DNA of 64,000 bases from Eubacterium sp. (GTDB taxonomy: Bacteria; Bacillota; Clostridia; Lachnospirales; Lachnospiraceae): contig JAFYHN010000079.1 of NCBI GenBank assembly GCA_017539165.1, positions 124,001 to 188,000 of the forward strand. The letters run 5' to 3'. The notes under the pieces were generated by a model. The model was not told the origin of the DNA, made no database searches, and saw nothing but the letters and a program-made list of their open reading frames with translations. The position numbers and the translations under genes are program-made. Positions 7,570 through 17,900 of the stretch are shown piece after piece. Position 1 is the stretch's first letter. Every line of letters starts with the position of its first letter.

Positions 7570-8232
7570 TCACTTCACTACAGACAGAGCCATTCCATCT
7601 GCAACAGACAGAATACTCGTCTCAAGTCTTTCATCATTCATTATATCAAAGAGGTACTGTCTCATTCTATCATGGATAGTTCTATCTCTTTTTTCCACCA
7701 GAAAATGCGATTCCAGAACATCACCATCAGCAAGTACATTATCAGTAAGAATCACTGTTCCTGGATGCGCAAGTTTAAAACAGAGTTCTAAATATGCACT
7801 ATACTGAGCCTTAGCCGCATCTATAAATATGAAATCATAATTCACCTCACCTTGGGACATCATACCTTCCAGTACCTCCACCGCATCACCTCTATATTGA
7901 GTGATCCAACGTTCCATATTCATCATACCAATATTCTTTTCAGCCTGTTTTATCCTGTCTTCATCCAGTTCTATCGTATCTATGTGATATTCTTCTAATC
8001 CTATATCTCTTAAAGTACACGCCATTACCAATGTTGAATAACCCACTGCGGTCCCTATCTCAAGAACTCTAACAGGACGATTCATATATAGTAGAGTTTT
8101 TAGAAAATCCCTGGCCTCTCTTCTTATTATAGGCACATCAGAACTAATGGCCTCCTTGCAGATATCTGCAAGAAGGCCCTCATCATCACTAGTATATGAT
8201 ATTATAAAATCTCTTATTCTAGAATATTCCAT
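7570..8232 (-). CDS. trmR: SAM-dependent O-methyltransferase, tRNA 5-hydroxyuridine methyltransferase
   Basis: This class I SAM-dependent methyltransferase of the caffeoyl-CoA OMT-like family has 220 aa. Motif I reads VLEIGTAVGYSTL, followed by the acidic residue in IDTIELDEDR and the metal/SAM region DFIFIDAAKAQYSAYLEL. By homology and synteny with B. subtilis YrrM (TrmR) it methylates 5-hydroxyuridine at the tRNA wobble position. trhP follows directly and a MltG-like gene precedes it, matching the yrrL-yrrM-yrrN-yrrO order. It starts 20 nt after that gene and is followed by a terminator. Confidence 0.82.
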   Translation of the reverse strand: MEYSRIRDFIISYTSDDEGLLADICKEAISSDVPIIRREARDFLKTLLYMNRPVRVLEIGTAVGYSTLVMACTLRDIGLEEYHIDTIELDEDRIKQAEKNIGMMNMERWITQYRGDAVEVLEGMMSQGEVNYDFIFIDAAKAQYSAYLELCFKLAHPGTVILTDNVLADGDVLESHFLVEKRDRTIHDRMRQYLFDIMNDERLETSILSVADGMALSVVK

Positions 8233-8252
8233 AATCTCACTCTCGCAAATGG

Positions 8253-8849
8253 TTACTCTTCGTCATCCGACTCTTCTCCAGAACTCTCTCCGGAATCATC
8301 AGAACCTTCACCATTCTCTGAATCTTTATTAGTTTCACTTTCAGGAACTTCTGAACCTTCATGACCAGTTCCGGCTCCTAAGCTTGAGTTATCATGTATT
8401 TCCGTAGCATCTGTCGGTGTATCAGACTTTTCATCTTCTTTATCTTCTTCATCAGCCACACTGCCCGTTATAGTCTTAATGATCTCGTTATAAGTCATCG
8501 ACTGTGACAAAGCATACTTTCCCGCCTTAATATCTCCACCAACTTCGCTTACCTTGATCTTCGCCATCAGAACATACTTGTTCTTTATAACTCCTGCGTC
8601 ATATATCTCCTGCGCCACATTTTTCGTGGAAGAATCCGGCTCAATCCTAACGATAACCGTTTCCTTATTCTTAAGATTCTTAGCCGAATCATAAAATACA
8701 TCATGCGAAAAATTATATGACATCGAAAAAGCTCTTATAAAAACATACAGCAGAAGTACATCTACCAACAACTGGAACGAATAATAAAGGGCTACCCTTA
8801 ATCTATTTTCTGTTTTAAATGCTTTCTGTTTTCTGCTATTCTCCCTCAT
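8253..8849 (-). CDS. Short MltG/YceG-like membrane protein without catalytic domain
   Basis: This 198-aa protein has one membrane helix (about residues 20-43, VALYYSFQLLVDVLLLYVFI). A small extracytoplasmic domain follows (about 60-135: VIVRIEPDSSTKNVAQEIYDAGVIKN...GKYALSQSMTYNEIIKTI), matching the LysM-like N-terminal part of endolytic transglycosylase MltG. The usual catalytic domain of MltG (full length about 340 aa) is absent. The protein ends in about 60 residues rich in Asp, Glu, Ser and Gly. Synteny (ruvX...mltG-trmR) supports descent from mltG. It may regulate glycan strand length without cutting, or be a Lachnospiraceae paralogue; both are inference. Confidence 0.7.
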   Translation of the reverse strand: MRENSRKQKAFKTENRLRVALYYSFQLLVDVLLLYVFIRAFSMSYNFSHDVFYDSAKNLKNKETVIVRIEPDSSTKNVAQEIYDAGVIKNKYVLMAKIKVSEVGGDIKAGKYALSQSMTYNEIIKTITGSVADEEDKEDEKSDTPTDATEIHDNSSLGAGTGHEGSEVPESETNKDSENGEGSDDSGESSGEESDDEE

Positions 8850-8854
8850 TACTT

Positions 8855-9181
8855 TTACGCTCCTACTACTATTCCTTTTGATATTTCTTCTACAACTGCT
8901 TTAACCAGTTTAGAAAATGCACTCTCAGCTCTCAGATATTCATTCACAACTGAATTATGAATAAGGTCGTCATTTTCATAATACATCCTGCTAAGTTCAT
9001 CAAAAGGATTACCTTCTGTGTATCTGAGCACATCTGCATATCTGTTCTTAAAATCAATAAGCGCCCTGTGCAAGTCTTCATTTGATCTGATTGAATTGAG
9101 CGCATGCACATATGTCTTATATTCTTCCGAACTCTTTATGAGCTGATTCAGTTTTTTACTTTCTATGATCATCTCGTCCAT
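8855..9181 (-). CDS. YlbF/YmcA family regulator
   Basis: This small helical protein (108 aa) matches the Com_YlbF family (KKLNQLIKSSEEYKTYVHALNSI...LHRALIDFKNRYADVL). In Bacillus, YlbF and YmcA with YaaT form the Y-complex that directs RNase Y-dependent mRNA maturation and affects competence, sporulation and biofilm. Here it sits directly downstream of an RNase J gene, which fits an mRNA-processing role. GAGGA precedes the ATG at 9181; an internal ATG (MIIESKK) is less well placed. Confidence 0.75.
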   Translation of the reverse strand: MDEMIIESKKLNQLIKSSEEYKTYVHALNSIRSNEDLHRALIDFKNRYADVLRYTEGNPFDELSRMYYENDDLIHNSVVNEYLRAESAFSKLVKAVVEEISKGIVVGA

Positions 9182-9198
9182 TGTCTTATCCTCACAAA

Positions 9199-9213
9199 GG
9201 TCTTTAAAAGACC
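9199..9213 (-). promoter_or_regulatory. 15-nt palindrome between rnj and ylbF
   Basis: GGTCTTTAAAAGACC is a perfect 7-bp inverted repeat around a single central base, 17 nt upstream of ylbF. The loop is too small for an RNA hairpin without opening the inner pairs, so a protein-binding site or a post-transcriptional element near the ribosome site are both possible. Position is the only support. Confidence 0.25.
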
Positions 9214-9243
9214 ATCTAAAACATTTCAGGATGACAAATCAAT

Positions 9244-10896
9244 CTATATTTCTGAGATTACCGGCAGTATCATCGGACTACGTTTTGTCCTCTGCCATAG
9301 GAACTCTCCCAAGTCTTCTTTGATACAGGATTTAATCTTGTTCCAATCAGCATCTCCGCTATCGATACATCTATACAGCGTTTCTGAAACTACATCTTTA
9401 CATTGTTCCATCAGAAGTTCTGCTTCTCTGACATATACGAATCCTCTTGAAACTATATCCGGTCCTGCCAGAACCTGACCAGACACTGAATCAAGAGTTA
9501 TAGATACTACAATTAATCCATTTTCAGAAAGATGCTGCCTGTCTCGAAGAACTATATTTCCGACATCACCAACTCCAAGTCCATCTACGAAGACTCCTCT
9601 AGCAGGAACCTTTCCGGTCACCTTGAATTCATTTTTTCCTACTTCCAGAACTTCTCCACACATAAGGATCTTAATATTCTCTTTCGGAATTCCCATCTCA
9701 TGTGCAAGCTCTGCATGACGTTTTAAATGTCTGTATTCTCCATGTACCGGTATAGCATACTTCGGTCTTGTTAGTGAATATATAAGTTTCAGTTCTTCCT
9801 GGCAAGCATGTCCGGAAACATGTGTTTCATGATATATAACTCGTGCACCCTTTTGCTCGAGTTCATTCATAACTCTGTATACTGACTTCTCATTTCCCGG
9901 AATAGGGCTAGATGAGAATATTACTACATCACCGGGTACAATCGAGATCCTATTATGCATCGACGCTGCTATTCTCGAAAGCACCGCCATATTCTCACCC
10001 TGGCTACCCGTAGTTATATAAACCAGTTTTTCATCAGGATAATTCGAAGCCTCATCTATACCAATAAGTGTATTATCAGGAATATTTATATATCCAAGTT
10101 CCGAAGCAATACTGATTACATTCACCATGCTTCTTCCTTCAAGGATACATTTTCTTCCATACTTATATGCAGAATTTATAATCTGCTGAACTCTGTCTAC
10201 ATTTGATGCAAATGTCGCTATTATCAGTCTATGATCTCTATTATCATCAAAGATGTGATCAAATGTTCTTCCGACCGTCTTCTCTGAAGGTGTATAACCC
10301 GGTCTCTCCACGTTAGTGGAATCCGCCATAAGTGCAAGTACGCCCTTCTTACCTAGTTCACCGAATCTCTGAAGATCTATTACACCTCCGAATACTGGAG
10401 TATAATCAACCTTGAAGTCTCCGGTATGAACTATGATTCCCGCAGGTGTAAATATCGCCAGCGCAGAGGAATCAGCTATCGAATGATTCGTTCTTATAAA
10501 TTCAATTCTAAAGCATCCAAGATTTATAGTCTGACCATATGTTACAACCTTTCGGCGTACATTTTCCATCAGACCATGTTCTGTAAGTTTGGACTCGATA
10601 AGTCCCATCGTAAGTTTAGTTGTATATATAGGAATACTTATCTCTTTTTCAATATACGGTATGGCTCCTATATGATCCTCGTGTCCGTGAGTAACAACCA
10701 TTCCGCGAATCTTTTCTTTGTTTTCTTTTAAATATGTTATATCCGGAATAACAAGATCTATTCCAAGCATATCATCATCCGGAAATGACATACCGCCATC
10801 TATGATGATAATATCATCCTTAGATTCTATAGCAGTAATATTCATTCCAATCTGTTCAAGCCCTCCCAGAGGGATTATTTTTACTTTCTCACTCAT
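9244..10896 (-). CDS. rnj: Ribonuclease J
   Basis: This metallo-beta-lactamase/beta-CASP ribonuclease has 550 aa, the usual RNase J length. It combines 5'-3' exo- and endonuclease activity in mRNA decay and rRNA maturation. Metal-binding HGHEDH lies at residues 70-75 (motif 2), and ALMADSTNVERPGYT and IPVHGEYRHL are typical later motifs. The C-terminal domain follows (VFVDGLGVGDVGNIVLRDRQ). It sits between ruvX and ylbF, consistent with grouping of RNA-decay functions. Confidence 0.95.
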   Translation of the reverse strand: MSEKVKIIPLGGLEQIGMNITAIESKDDIIIIDGGMSFPDDDMLGIDLVIPDITYLKENKEKIRGMVVTHGHEDHIGAIPYIEKEISIPIYTTKLTMGLIESKLTEHGLMENVRRKVVTYGQTINLGCFRIEFIRTNHSIADSSALAIFTPAGIIVHTGDFKVDYTPVFGGVIDLQRFGELGKKGVLALMADSTNVERPGYTPSEKTVGRTFDHIFDDNRDHRLIIATFASNVDRVQQIINSAYKYGRKCILEGRSMVNVISIASELGYINIPDNTLIGIDEASNYPDEKLVYITTGSQGENMAVLSRIAASMHNRISIVPGDVVIFSSSPIPGNEKSVYRVMNELEQKGARVIYHETHVSGHACQEELKLIYSLTRPKYAIPVHGEYRHLKRHAELAHEMGIPKENIKILMCGEVLEVGKNEFKVTGKVPARGVFVDGLGVGDVGNIVLRDRQHLSENGLIVVSITLDSVSGQVLAGPDIVSRGFVYVREAELLMEQCKDVVSETLYRCIDSGDADWNKIKSCIKEDLGEFLWQRTKRSPMILPVISEI

Positions 10897-10936
10897 TTCT
10901 TTTCCGTTCTATTTCTCCAAAATATTATCTGTTCAA

Positions 10937-11359
10937 TCAATGCGACAAACCATCCAAATATGTCTGCAGAATTATAGCAGCCGCCATCTTATCGATATGT
11001 GCTTTCCTTCCCGAATGTGCAACGCCTGTCTCTTCCAGAATTCTATCTGCTTCGGTAGTAGTCAGCCTTTCGTCGACTTCTATTATCTCCAGACCGGTTC
11101 TTCTATTCAACTCATCACAAAACACGCGTGTTTTCTCCACGCGTTCACCTTCAGTTCCGTTCATATTCAGAGGTTTACCTACAACAATCTTCTCAACCTC
11201 ATATTGTCCGATCAATTCTTCTAACTGCTGATAAGTTTTTCTCAGCTTGTTACTTCGTTCACGTTCTATAACCGTAACAGGCTGAGCTGTTATGAGCAGC
11301 TCATCAGATACGGCAACCCCTACAGTCTTGTCACCGTAATCAAGTCCCATGATTCTCAT
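10937..11359 (-). CDS. ruvX: RuvX/YqgF family nuclease (pre-16S rRNA processing)
   Basis: This RNase H-like fold protein has 140 aa, the usual YqgF/RuvX length. The first strand carries the catalytic Asp (MRIMGLDYGDKTVGVAVSD). Further in are IVVGKPLNMNGTEGERV and the acidic segment VDERLTTTEADRIL. The family is implicated in 16S rRNA 5'-end maturation and was earlier proposed as a Holliday-junction resolvase. It lies 22 nt downstream of ireB, matching the conserved yrzL-yrrK order of Firmicutes. Confidence 0.92.
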   Translation of the reverse strand: MRIMGLDYGDKTVGVAVSDELLITAQPVTVIERERSNKLRKTYQQLEELIGQYEVEKIVVGKPLNMNGTEGERVEKTRVFCDELNRRTGLEIIEVDERLTTTEADRILEETGVAHSGRKAHIDKMAAAIILQTYLDGLSH

Positions 11360-11381
11360 TTCATTTCCATTCCAGCGATTA

Positions 11382-11648
11382 TTACATCAGCCTTGTTTCA
11401 ATATAGTTTTCCATCAGCAGTTCAAGAATCTCATCACGTTCAGCCTTCATAATAAGGCTTCGGGCATTCTTATAACTGGTAATATATGTCGGATCACCGC
11501 TCATAATATATCCGACAATCTGATTAACAGGATTGTATCCTTTTTCGGAAAGCGCTTCATAAACCTGCGCAACTATCTCATCCACTTCTATGGTATAGCC
11601 ACGTTCCAGATCAATATCCTGCGTATGCTGTCTATCATATATGTCCAT
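11382..11648 (-). CDS. ireB: IreB family regulatory phosphoprotein
   Basis: This 88-aa protein matches the DUF965/YrzL (IreB) family: DIDLERGYTIEVDEIVAQVYEALSEKGYNPVNQIVGYIMSGDPTYIT. In Enterococcus, IreB is a substrate of the PASTA kinase IreK and affects cephalosporin resistance. The window also encodes a PASTA kinase and its PP2C phosphatase (33718-33706 region), so all three parts are present. GGGGGTG precedes the ATG. The alaS gene often found upstream in Firmicutes is replaced here by a flippase gene. Confidence 0.92.
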   Translation of the reverse strand: MDIYDRQHTQDIDLERGYTIEVDEIVAQVYEALSEKGYNPVNQIVGYIMSGDPTYITSYKNARSLIMKAERDEILELLMENYIETRLM

Positions 11649-11730
11649 ATTAACGCACCCCCTTCTAATCGTTCTTATACCAAAACCGCATAGGTATAGT
11701 AATTATACATGATTCTAACATTTTTAACAT

Positions 11731-13008
11731 CTAATTACAACTATTCAATTTTCTAGCCTCGATAACACCATATATAAATTCCATTACAAATATAGTACAT
11801 AGTATCACCAGAAGAATCAGATATATGTTTACAGCCCCTCGCATTCCATTTTTCTCAACGAATCTATTGGAGAAAAGTAATGCAAAAAGAGACGTCAACG
11901 CATATCCACCTAGAATAGCATTCTGATATCTCATTATTGTAAGCAGATTAGCCATCAATCCGGCAAGTCCAAGGAATCCGCTTCCAATCATCATGATCAT
12001 AAGATCTGTTTTATATGGTGTAAGATCCGTATTGTAGAACACCGAAAGAACAGGTATTCCTAAAAGCCATGCTCCAACGATACATACAATTGCTACCACA
12101 ACTACAAATCCAATCTGTTTAAAACACTGCTTCAGATAATCATTTATCTTACCATCATTCCAAAGACATGAGATACTATACATCATAGGATTAAATATAA
12201 ACATCACTAAAAGTTGGACAACGAATACAGGCATAGCTATAAAACCATATATTGCCTGAGTCTGATCATCCAAAAGTCTGTCGATGGCATTTCTAGGAGC
12301 AGCACCAATGTAAAGAGTGAGAAAACCGCCTATACAAAGAGGCAACGTCACCAGTAAAAGCTTCCAAACTCTCTTCATATCGTAAGGTTCATTCTCACAA
12401 GTATATTCCTTAGTAAGCACCAGAAGCACACAAAGAAAAAGAATCGTAGATACAGTCGATGCAACTGTTGCTATCAGAAGATTTTTCGTAATGATTATGA
12501 GAAGCGCAAATACAACAATCATCACTATAAGTCTTAGAGCAAATGCTTTCGACGCAACATCAAGTCTTTCATTCTTCTGATAGTCGCCATAGTAAACATC
12601 CTCAAATGCATCTGCAAGTTTAAAAAGGCAGAGCCAGATGATGATAACAGTCTTCGACTGTGTATATCCATTTTTATTCGCAACTATAAGAACATATACC
12701 GTTGAAACTAAAGCCATAGCAACCGTGGTGATAATTCGAGACATCCTGTAATCACGGAACTTAAAATCCTTATTCACGTCAGATACCTGATAAAATCTCA
12801 TTCCATACTTTCCTATAGCAAGAAACATGTTGTTGAGCGTATTCCCCATGGTATATATTCCCGCAGTTACCATATCGGTGGTTCTTCTCATTATCACAAG
12901 AAGTATAACGGACTGAAAAGCCACCAGCATACTGGCGATCATATTCCACAGCACGCCATCACGTTCTGGATTTTTTGAATTACACAGAAAGTTCTTCAAT
13001 AGTTTCAT
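11731..13008 (-). CDS. Polysaccharide flippase-like membrane protein (Wzx/MOP family)
   Basis: This is a 425-aa, highly hydrophobic protein with about 12 membrane segments from residue 20 to 415. Its pattern and the phrase AGIYTMGNTLNNMFLAIGKYGMR fit the MOP superfamily of lipid-linked glycan flippases (Wzx/RfbX type). Family membership rests on topology and weak motifs, so substrate is unknown. It lies 26 nt downstream of a TPP-enzyme gene and 82 nt upstream of ireB. No glycosyltransferases accompany it in the window, which is unusual for Wzx genes. Confidence 0.65.
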   Translation of the reverse strand: MKLLKNFLCNSKNPERDGVLWNMIASMLVAFQSVILLVIMRRTTDMVTAGIYTMGNTLNNMFLAIGKYGMRFYQVSDVNKDFKFRDYRMSRIITTVAMALVSTVYVLIVANKNGYTQSKTVIIIWLCLFKLADAFEDVYYGDYQKNERLDVASKAFALRLIVMIVVFALLIIITKNLLIATVASTVSTILFLCVLLVLTKEYTCENEPYDMKRVWKLLLVTLPLCIGGFLTLYIGAAPRNAIDRLLDDQTQAIYGFIAMPVFVVQLLVMFIFNPMMYSISCLWNDGKINDYLKQCFKQIGFVVVVAIVCIVGAWLLGIPVLSVFYNTDLTPYKTDLMIMMIGSGFLGLAGLMANLLTIMRYQNAILGGYALTSLFALLFSNRFVEKNGMRGAVNIYLILLVILCTIFVMEFIYGVIEARKLNSCN

Positions 13009-13034
13009 AATAATCTGATCTACTATATCCTTTT

Positions 13035-14897
13035 TTATTTTTCCTCATCCATAAGCGGAATAATCATCTGTTCTCTCAGTTCTTCCCTAGGAAGGAATGG
13101 AGCCAGATCTTCAAGCGGTGGACTTACAAGAGTTCCATCTTCCAATCTCTTTGTACTGCTCTTTGGTTCCCAAACCTGAGTTGTATCGGTAAATATCTCT
13201 GTAAATACCGGTCCATCCAGTTCAATGACCTCATCAACAACCTTCTTCATCTCCTCGTTACTTCTCGCTGAAAAATATCTGAATCCGAAAGCTTCTGCGA
13301 GTTTCTTAAACTCAGGGAATGAAAGGTCACCTGATTCAGGACCGATTCCAATCTTTGTATGATGTCCAAAAAGATTCGTCTGAGTTATTCTGATTGAATG
13401 ATAACCGTTATTATTAATAAGGAATATCTTTATTGGAAGATTATTAGTCAAAACGGTCTGAAGTTCCTGAAGATTCATCATTATAGAACCATCACCTTCA
13501 AGACAGATTGTCTGTTTTCTTCCACCACCTATACACGTTCCGATTGCTGCAGGAAGTCCATAACCCATAGAAGCAACCGCACTGTTATTCGCCATACGGC
13601 TACCCTTCTGGATTACATATGCCTGATTTCCTACTACACAGCAAGCTCCGTTTGAAACAGCTGTAAGACTGTTCTCAGGAAGTTTTGAACTGAGGTATCT
13701 TACAAATGCATATACATTTGCAGTCTCCCCATTCTCTTCCCACTGACGAGGAAGTACTGCAGGATAGTTTTTCTTCCATTTAAGACATGTTTCAAGCCAG
13801 GCTTCATTATTGAAAATCTTAGCATCTGAACCCGAATCAGAATAATCCCTTGCGATAATTCTGTCAAGTCCTTCGAGGAAATCCTTTGCATCTGCCCATA
13901 TAGGCATATCAACGTGAAGGGTAGGTTTTTTCATCTCCCCTTCATCTATATCAACCATTATTACCTCAGCTGCTCTGGCCCAGGTTTTCCAGTTATATCC
14001 TACCTGACGAATTGAGATACGGGTACCGATTGCAACTACAAGATCCGCATTCTGAATAGCCCAGTTACCCGGACGGTCTCCCATATTTCCTGCACGTCCT
14101 GTATAAAGAGGATGTTCATCTTCTATAAGGTCTACAGCATTCCAATATGTAACTATAGGGATATTTAGTTCCTCAATCACTTTTCTGAATGCTTCATATC
14201 CACCGGAAAGTCTGATTCCATAACCTGCATGAAGTACAGGTCTTTCAGCTTTCTTTATCTTCTCTATGACTGCTTTAAGTACATCATCACTTACTGCAGG
14301 AGGAAGCTTTGCGTCATCCTCAGCAGGATCGTAGCCTTCAAGCTCATCTGTTTCAATAAAACCGCCCTGATAGTTTACCGGGATATCAATCCATACCGGA
14401 CCAGGTCTTCCGGTAGTTGCCAGATGCCAAGCCTTCTCAAGAGCGTATCTTATCATATTCGGTTCTTCTATCATGACAGCATACTTTGTCATGTGCTCTA
14501 CTGATTTTACGATGTCGTATTCCTGGTCACCCATAGCACGGACAACCGCTCCAGTATCTTTTAGAGCAAATCGAGCAGTAGTATCATAACGAACCTGTCC
14601 ACTTATAACAAACATAGGGATAGAATCAAGCCAGCCTCCGAGAACTCCTGTTAATGCATTTGTTCCTCCGGGACCTGTTGTAACACAAAGCGCCGCTATC
14701 TTATTATCAAGTCTAGCATAAGCTTCTGCTGCGATAGCCGAAGCCTGCTCATGATGATTATACGTAACATGAAGCCCTTCATTATGTCCAAGGGCATCGT
14801 TCAGATGCATGGCACCTCCACCGACAACACTAAATACGTCGGTTACTCCGTGTTCTACAAGAAAGTTTGCCACATAATCTGCTAATCTAATTTTCAT
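13035..14897 (-). CDS. Thiamine pyrophosphate-dependent enzyme, acetolactate-synthase-like
   Basis: This 620-aa protein has the three-domain layout of TPP-dependent decarboxylase/carboligase enzymes. The N-terminal PYR domain (ADYVANFLVEHGVTDVFSVV) carries the catalytic Glu region NHHEQASAIAAEAYAR. A central domain covers about 190-340. The C-terminal PP domain binds TPP through GDGSIMMNLQELQT...INNNGYHSI. The N-terminal GGGAMHLNDALG replaces the PGG seen in true acetolactate synthases. Enzymes like this occur in glycan-biosynthesis loci, and here a flippase gene follows at once, so a modified-sugar role is possible. No acetolactate synthase small subunit is nearby. The precise reaction is unknown. 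Confidence 0.75.
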   Translation of the reverse strand: MKIRLADYVANFLVEHGVTDVFSVVGGGAMHLNDALGHNEGLHVTYNHHEQASAIAAEAYARLDNKIAALCVTTGPGGTNALTGVLGGWLDSIPMFVISGQVRYDTTARFALKDTGAVVRAMGDQEYDIVKSVEHMTKYAVMIEEPNMIRYALEKAWHLATTGRPGPVWIDIPVNYQGGFIETDELEGYDPAEDDAKLPPAVSDDVLKAVIEKIKKAERPVLHAGYGIRLSGGYEAFRKVIEELNIPIVTYWNAVDLIEDEHPLYTGRAGNMGDRPGNWAIQNADLVVAIGTRISIRQVGYNWKTWARAAEVIMVDIDEGEMKKPTLHVDMPIWADAKDFLEGLDRIIARDYSDSGSDAKIFNNEAWLETCLKWKKNYPAVLPRQWEENGETANVYAFVRYLSSKLPENSLTAVSNGACCVVGNQAYVIQKGSRMANNSAVASMGYGLPAAIGTCIGGGRKQTICLEGDGSIMMNLQELQTVLTNNLPIKIFLINNNGYHSIRITQTNLFGHHTKIGIGPESGDLSFPEFKKLAEAFGFRYFSARSNEEMKKVVDEVIELDGPVFTEIFTDTTQVWEPKSSTKRLEDGTLVSPPLEDLAPFLPREELREQMIIPLMDEEK

Positions 14898-14913
14898 CGT
14901 TTTCTCCTTCTAT

Positions 14914-14940
14914 AAGATTCTATTTTATACATAGAATCTT
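14914..14940 (-). repeat. Hairpin directly before the ribosome site of the TPP-enzyme gene
   Basis: AAGATTCTA (14914-14922) pairs perfectly with TAGAATCTT (14932-14940) around a 9-nt loop. It follows the polC stop by about 20 nt and ends just before the GAAGGAG ribosome site of the next gene. No U-run follows. It may weaken read-through from polC or affect initiation of the TPP gene. Confidence 0.45.
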
Positions 14941-14959
14941 TATTCAAGCTTATAGTTTA

Positions 14960-17900
14960 TCATAAGAAGTCAAATGTCAGCTGACTTTCCTTCGGCATAT
15001 CCCCAAGGATCCCGAGCTCAGCCATCTTATCTATTACTGTTCCGGAAACCTTCGATCGGTTTCTAAGTTCCTGCTGTGACAGGAATAGCCCCTGCTGCGC
15101 CGCAGCCTCGAGCTGTTCAGCAGCCTTGTCACCCATTCCTTCTATGGAAGCAAAGCTTGGCATGATCTTTCCATCTATTATCTGGAATCTGTTAGCCTTT
15201 GCCTTGTATATATCGATAGGCAGGAATTCAAATCCACGCGCATACATTTCCTTAACCAGCTTCATATCTCGGTAAAGAAGCTGTTCCTTAGCTGACATCT
15301 TATTCTTGTCCATCTTCATATACTGTTCCATAACCGCATCAAGATGTTCCTCTCCCTGACACATTACTTCGTAATCAAATGCATCAGCTCTGATACTGTA
15401 ATAAGCAGTATAGTACGCCAGCGGATAATATATCTTAAAATAGGCTACGCGCCAGGACATCATAACATATGCAACAGCATGTGCCTTCGGGAACATGTAC
15501 TTTATCTTCTCACAGCTCCAGATGTACCAGTCGGGAACGCCCTTCTCTTCCATCTTAGCTCTCATCTCCGGCCACTTATCGTACTTACCTTTTGCAACAA
15601 GTCCCTTACGGACTTTCTCCATGATGTTAAATGCATCACCAGATTCAAGTCCCTGATATATCAGATAAACCATGATATCATCTCGACAACATATCGCACT
15701 TGAAAGCTTACACTTCCCTTCCTGAATAAGCACCTGAGCGTTGCCAAGCCAAACATCAGTACCGTGAGCAAGACCTGCAATACGGACCAGATCAGAGAAA
15801 CTCTGCGGATCCGCATCGATAAGCATCTGCATAGCGAATTCAGTACCAAACTCCGGAATACCCAGCGAACCAAGAGGAACGCCATTCATGTCTTCCGGCT
15901 TTATTCCGAGAATATCCGTACTCTTGAATAGTGACATTACACCCTTATCATCAAGTGGGATATCTGTTGCCTTAAGTCCTGTCAGATCTTCCAGTCGTCT
16001 GATCATTGTAGGATCGTCGTGTCCCAGAATATCAAACTTAAGAAGGTTGTGATCTATCGAATGGTAATCAAAATGCGTCGTTACCGTATCGACTGTCATA
16101 TCATTTGCCGGCTTCTGAACAGGAGTGAAACTGTAAATCTCTTCCGTATCAGGCATAACGATGATACCACCAGGATGCTGGCCCGTTGTTCTCTTAACAT
16201 CGGTACATCCCTTCGCAAGTCTCTCTATCTCGGCAAATCTCTTAGTTAGACCTCTTGCCTCACAGTACTTCATAACATAACCGATAGCTGTTTTCTCTGC
16301 AACAGTACCAACCGTTCCAGCTCTGAATGAATAATCCTCACCAAATATCTCTCCGATATAAGCATGCGCCCTCGGCTGATACTCACCGGAGAAATTAAGA
16401 TCGATATCCGGCTCCTTATCTCCCTTGAATCCAAGGAATGTTTCGAACGGAATATCATGTCCCTCTTTCTTAAGAGGCTTTCCACAATTCGGACACACAG
16501 CATCCGGCATATCACATCCAGACATACCTGAATATTTTCTTACTCTCTCCGAATCGAATTCTGTGTAGTAGCAACTCGGACATATATAATGCGGAGGCAG
16601 CGGATTAACCTCTGTGATACCTGCCATTGTAGCCGCAAATGATGAACCAACCGAACCTCTGGATCCTACCAGATATCCATCATCATTTGACTTCCAAACA
16701 AGCTTCTGAGCTATGATGTACATAACCGAGTAGCCGTTACCAATGATGGAATCCAGCTCCTTATTCAGTCTGTCTATTACAAGCTGAGGCGGATTCGGTC
16801 CGTATATCTCATGCATCTTATCGTTACATATATCTCTAAGTATCTGATCAGAATTCTCGATAACAGGCGGAGCTTTATCCGGTCTTACCGGAGCCATCTT
16901 ATCCATCCATGAAGCAACGAGATTCGTATTCTTTACAACAACCTCATAAGCTTTCTCTTCTCCGAGATACGAGAACTCTTCCAACATCTCATCTGTTGTC
17001 TTAAAGTATAGAGGCGGCTGTTTTTCCATTTCTTCCTGAATTGAGTTGATGATCTTGTCACCATTTTCTTCAAGAAGTCTAGCACGTTCCTCTTCTTCCT
17101 CTTTGAGTTTCTTTCCAGAACTCTTCGGACGAGAACCTTCAAGAATTATCGTTCTGTATATAGCGTCTTCTGGTTCAAGAAAATGTACATCTCCAGTAGC
17201 TACAACCGGCTTATCATACTTCTCGCCCAAAGCTACAATCTCTCGGTTTATATCGCGAAGATCATCCCATGTCTTAACACGGTCCTGCTTTTCATTTTCA
17301 AGAAGATACTTGTTATTGCCTATAGGCTGAATCTCAAGGTAGTCAAAAAATCTGACAATCCTCTCTATCTCTTCATCTTCCGCTCCATCAAGGATAGCAC
17401 TATAAAGCTGTCCCGATGAGCATGCCGAACCTACGATAAGTCCCTCTCTATACTTCTCAATCAGAGACATAGGAATCCTTGGTCTGTTGTTGAAATACTT
17501 TATATGAGCTTCCGAAACCAGCCTGTAAAGATTGGTTCTTCCTGTTTCATTCTTAAAAAATATGATTCCATGATATGACTTAGCTTTCTTTATCGCATCA
17601 GGAGATGCACTTCCAAGCTTATTCAGATCATCCACAGTCTTTGCACCCGATTCATTTATCATCTTGAGAAGGCGCACAAAAATCTCTGCGGTTACTTCAG
17701 CATCATCACACGCTCTATGGTGGTGTGCATTTGTCAGCTTGAAGTAATTCGTCAGTCGGTCGAGGTTATACCTTCCAAGTTCAGGAAGGAATATATACGC
17801 AAGAGTCATAGTATCCAGAGCTGTAAAATCGTATGTCATTCCCAGTCTCTTTGCATTGACTCTGATAAATGTCGTATCAAATGTAGCATTATGTGCTACC

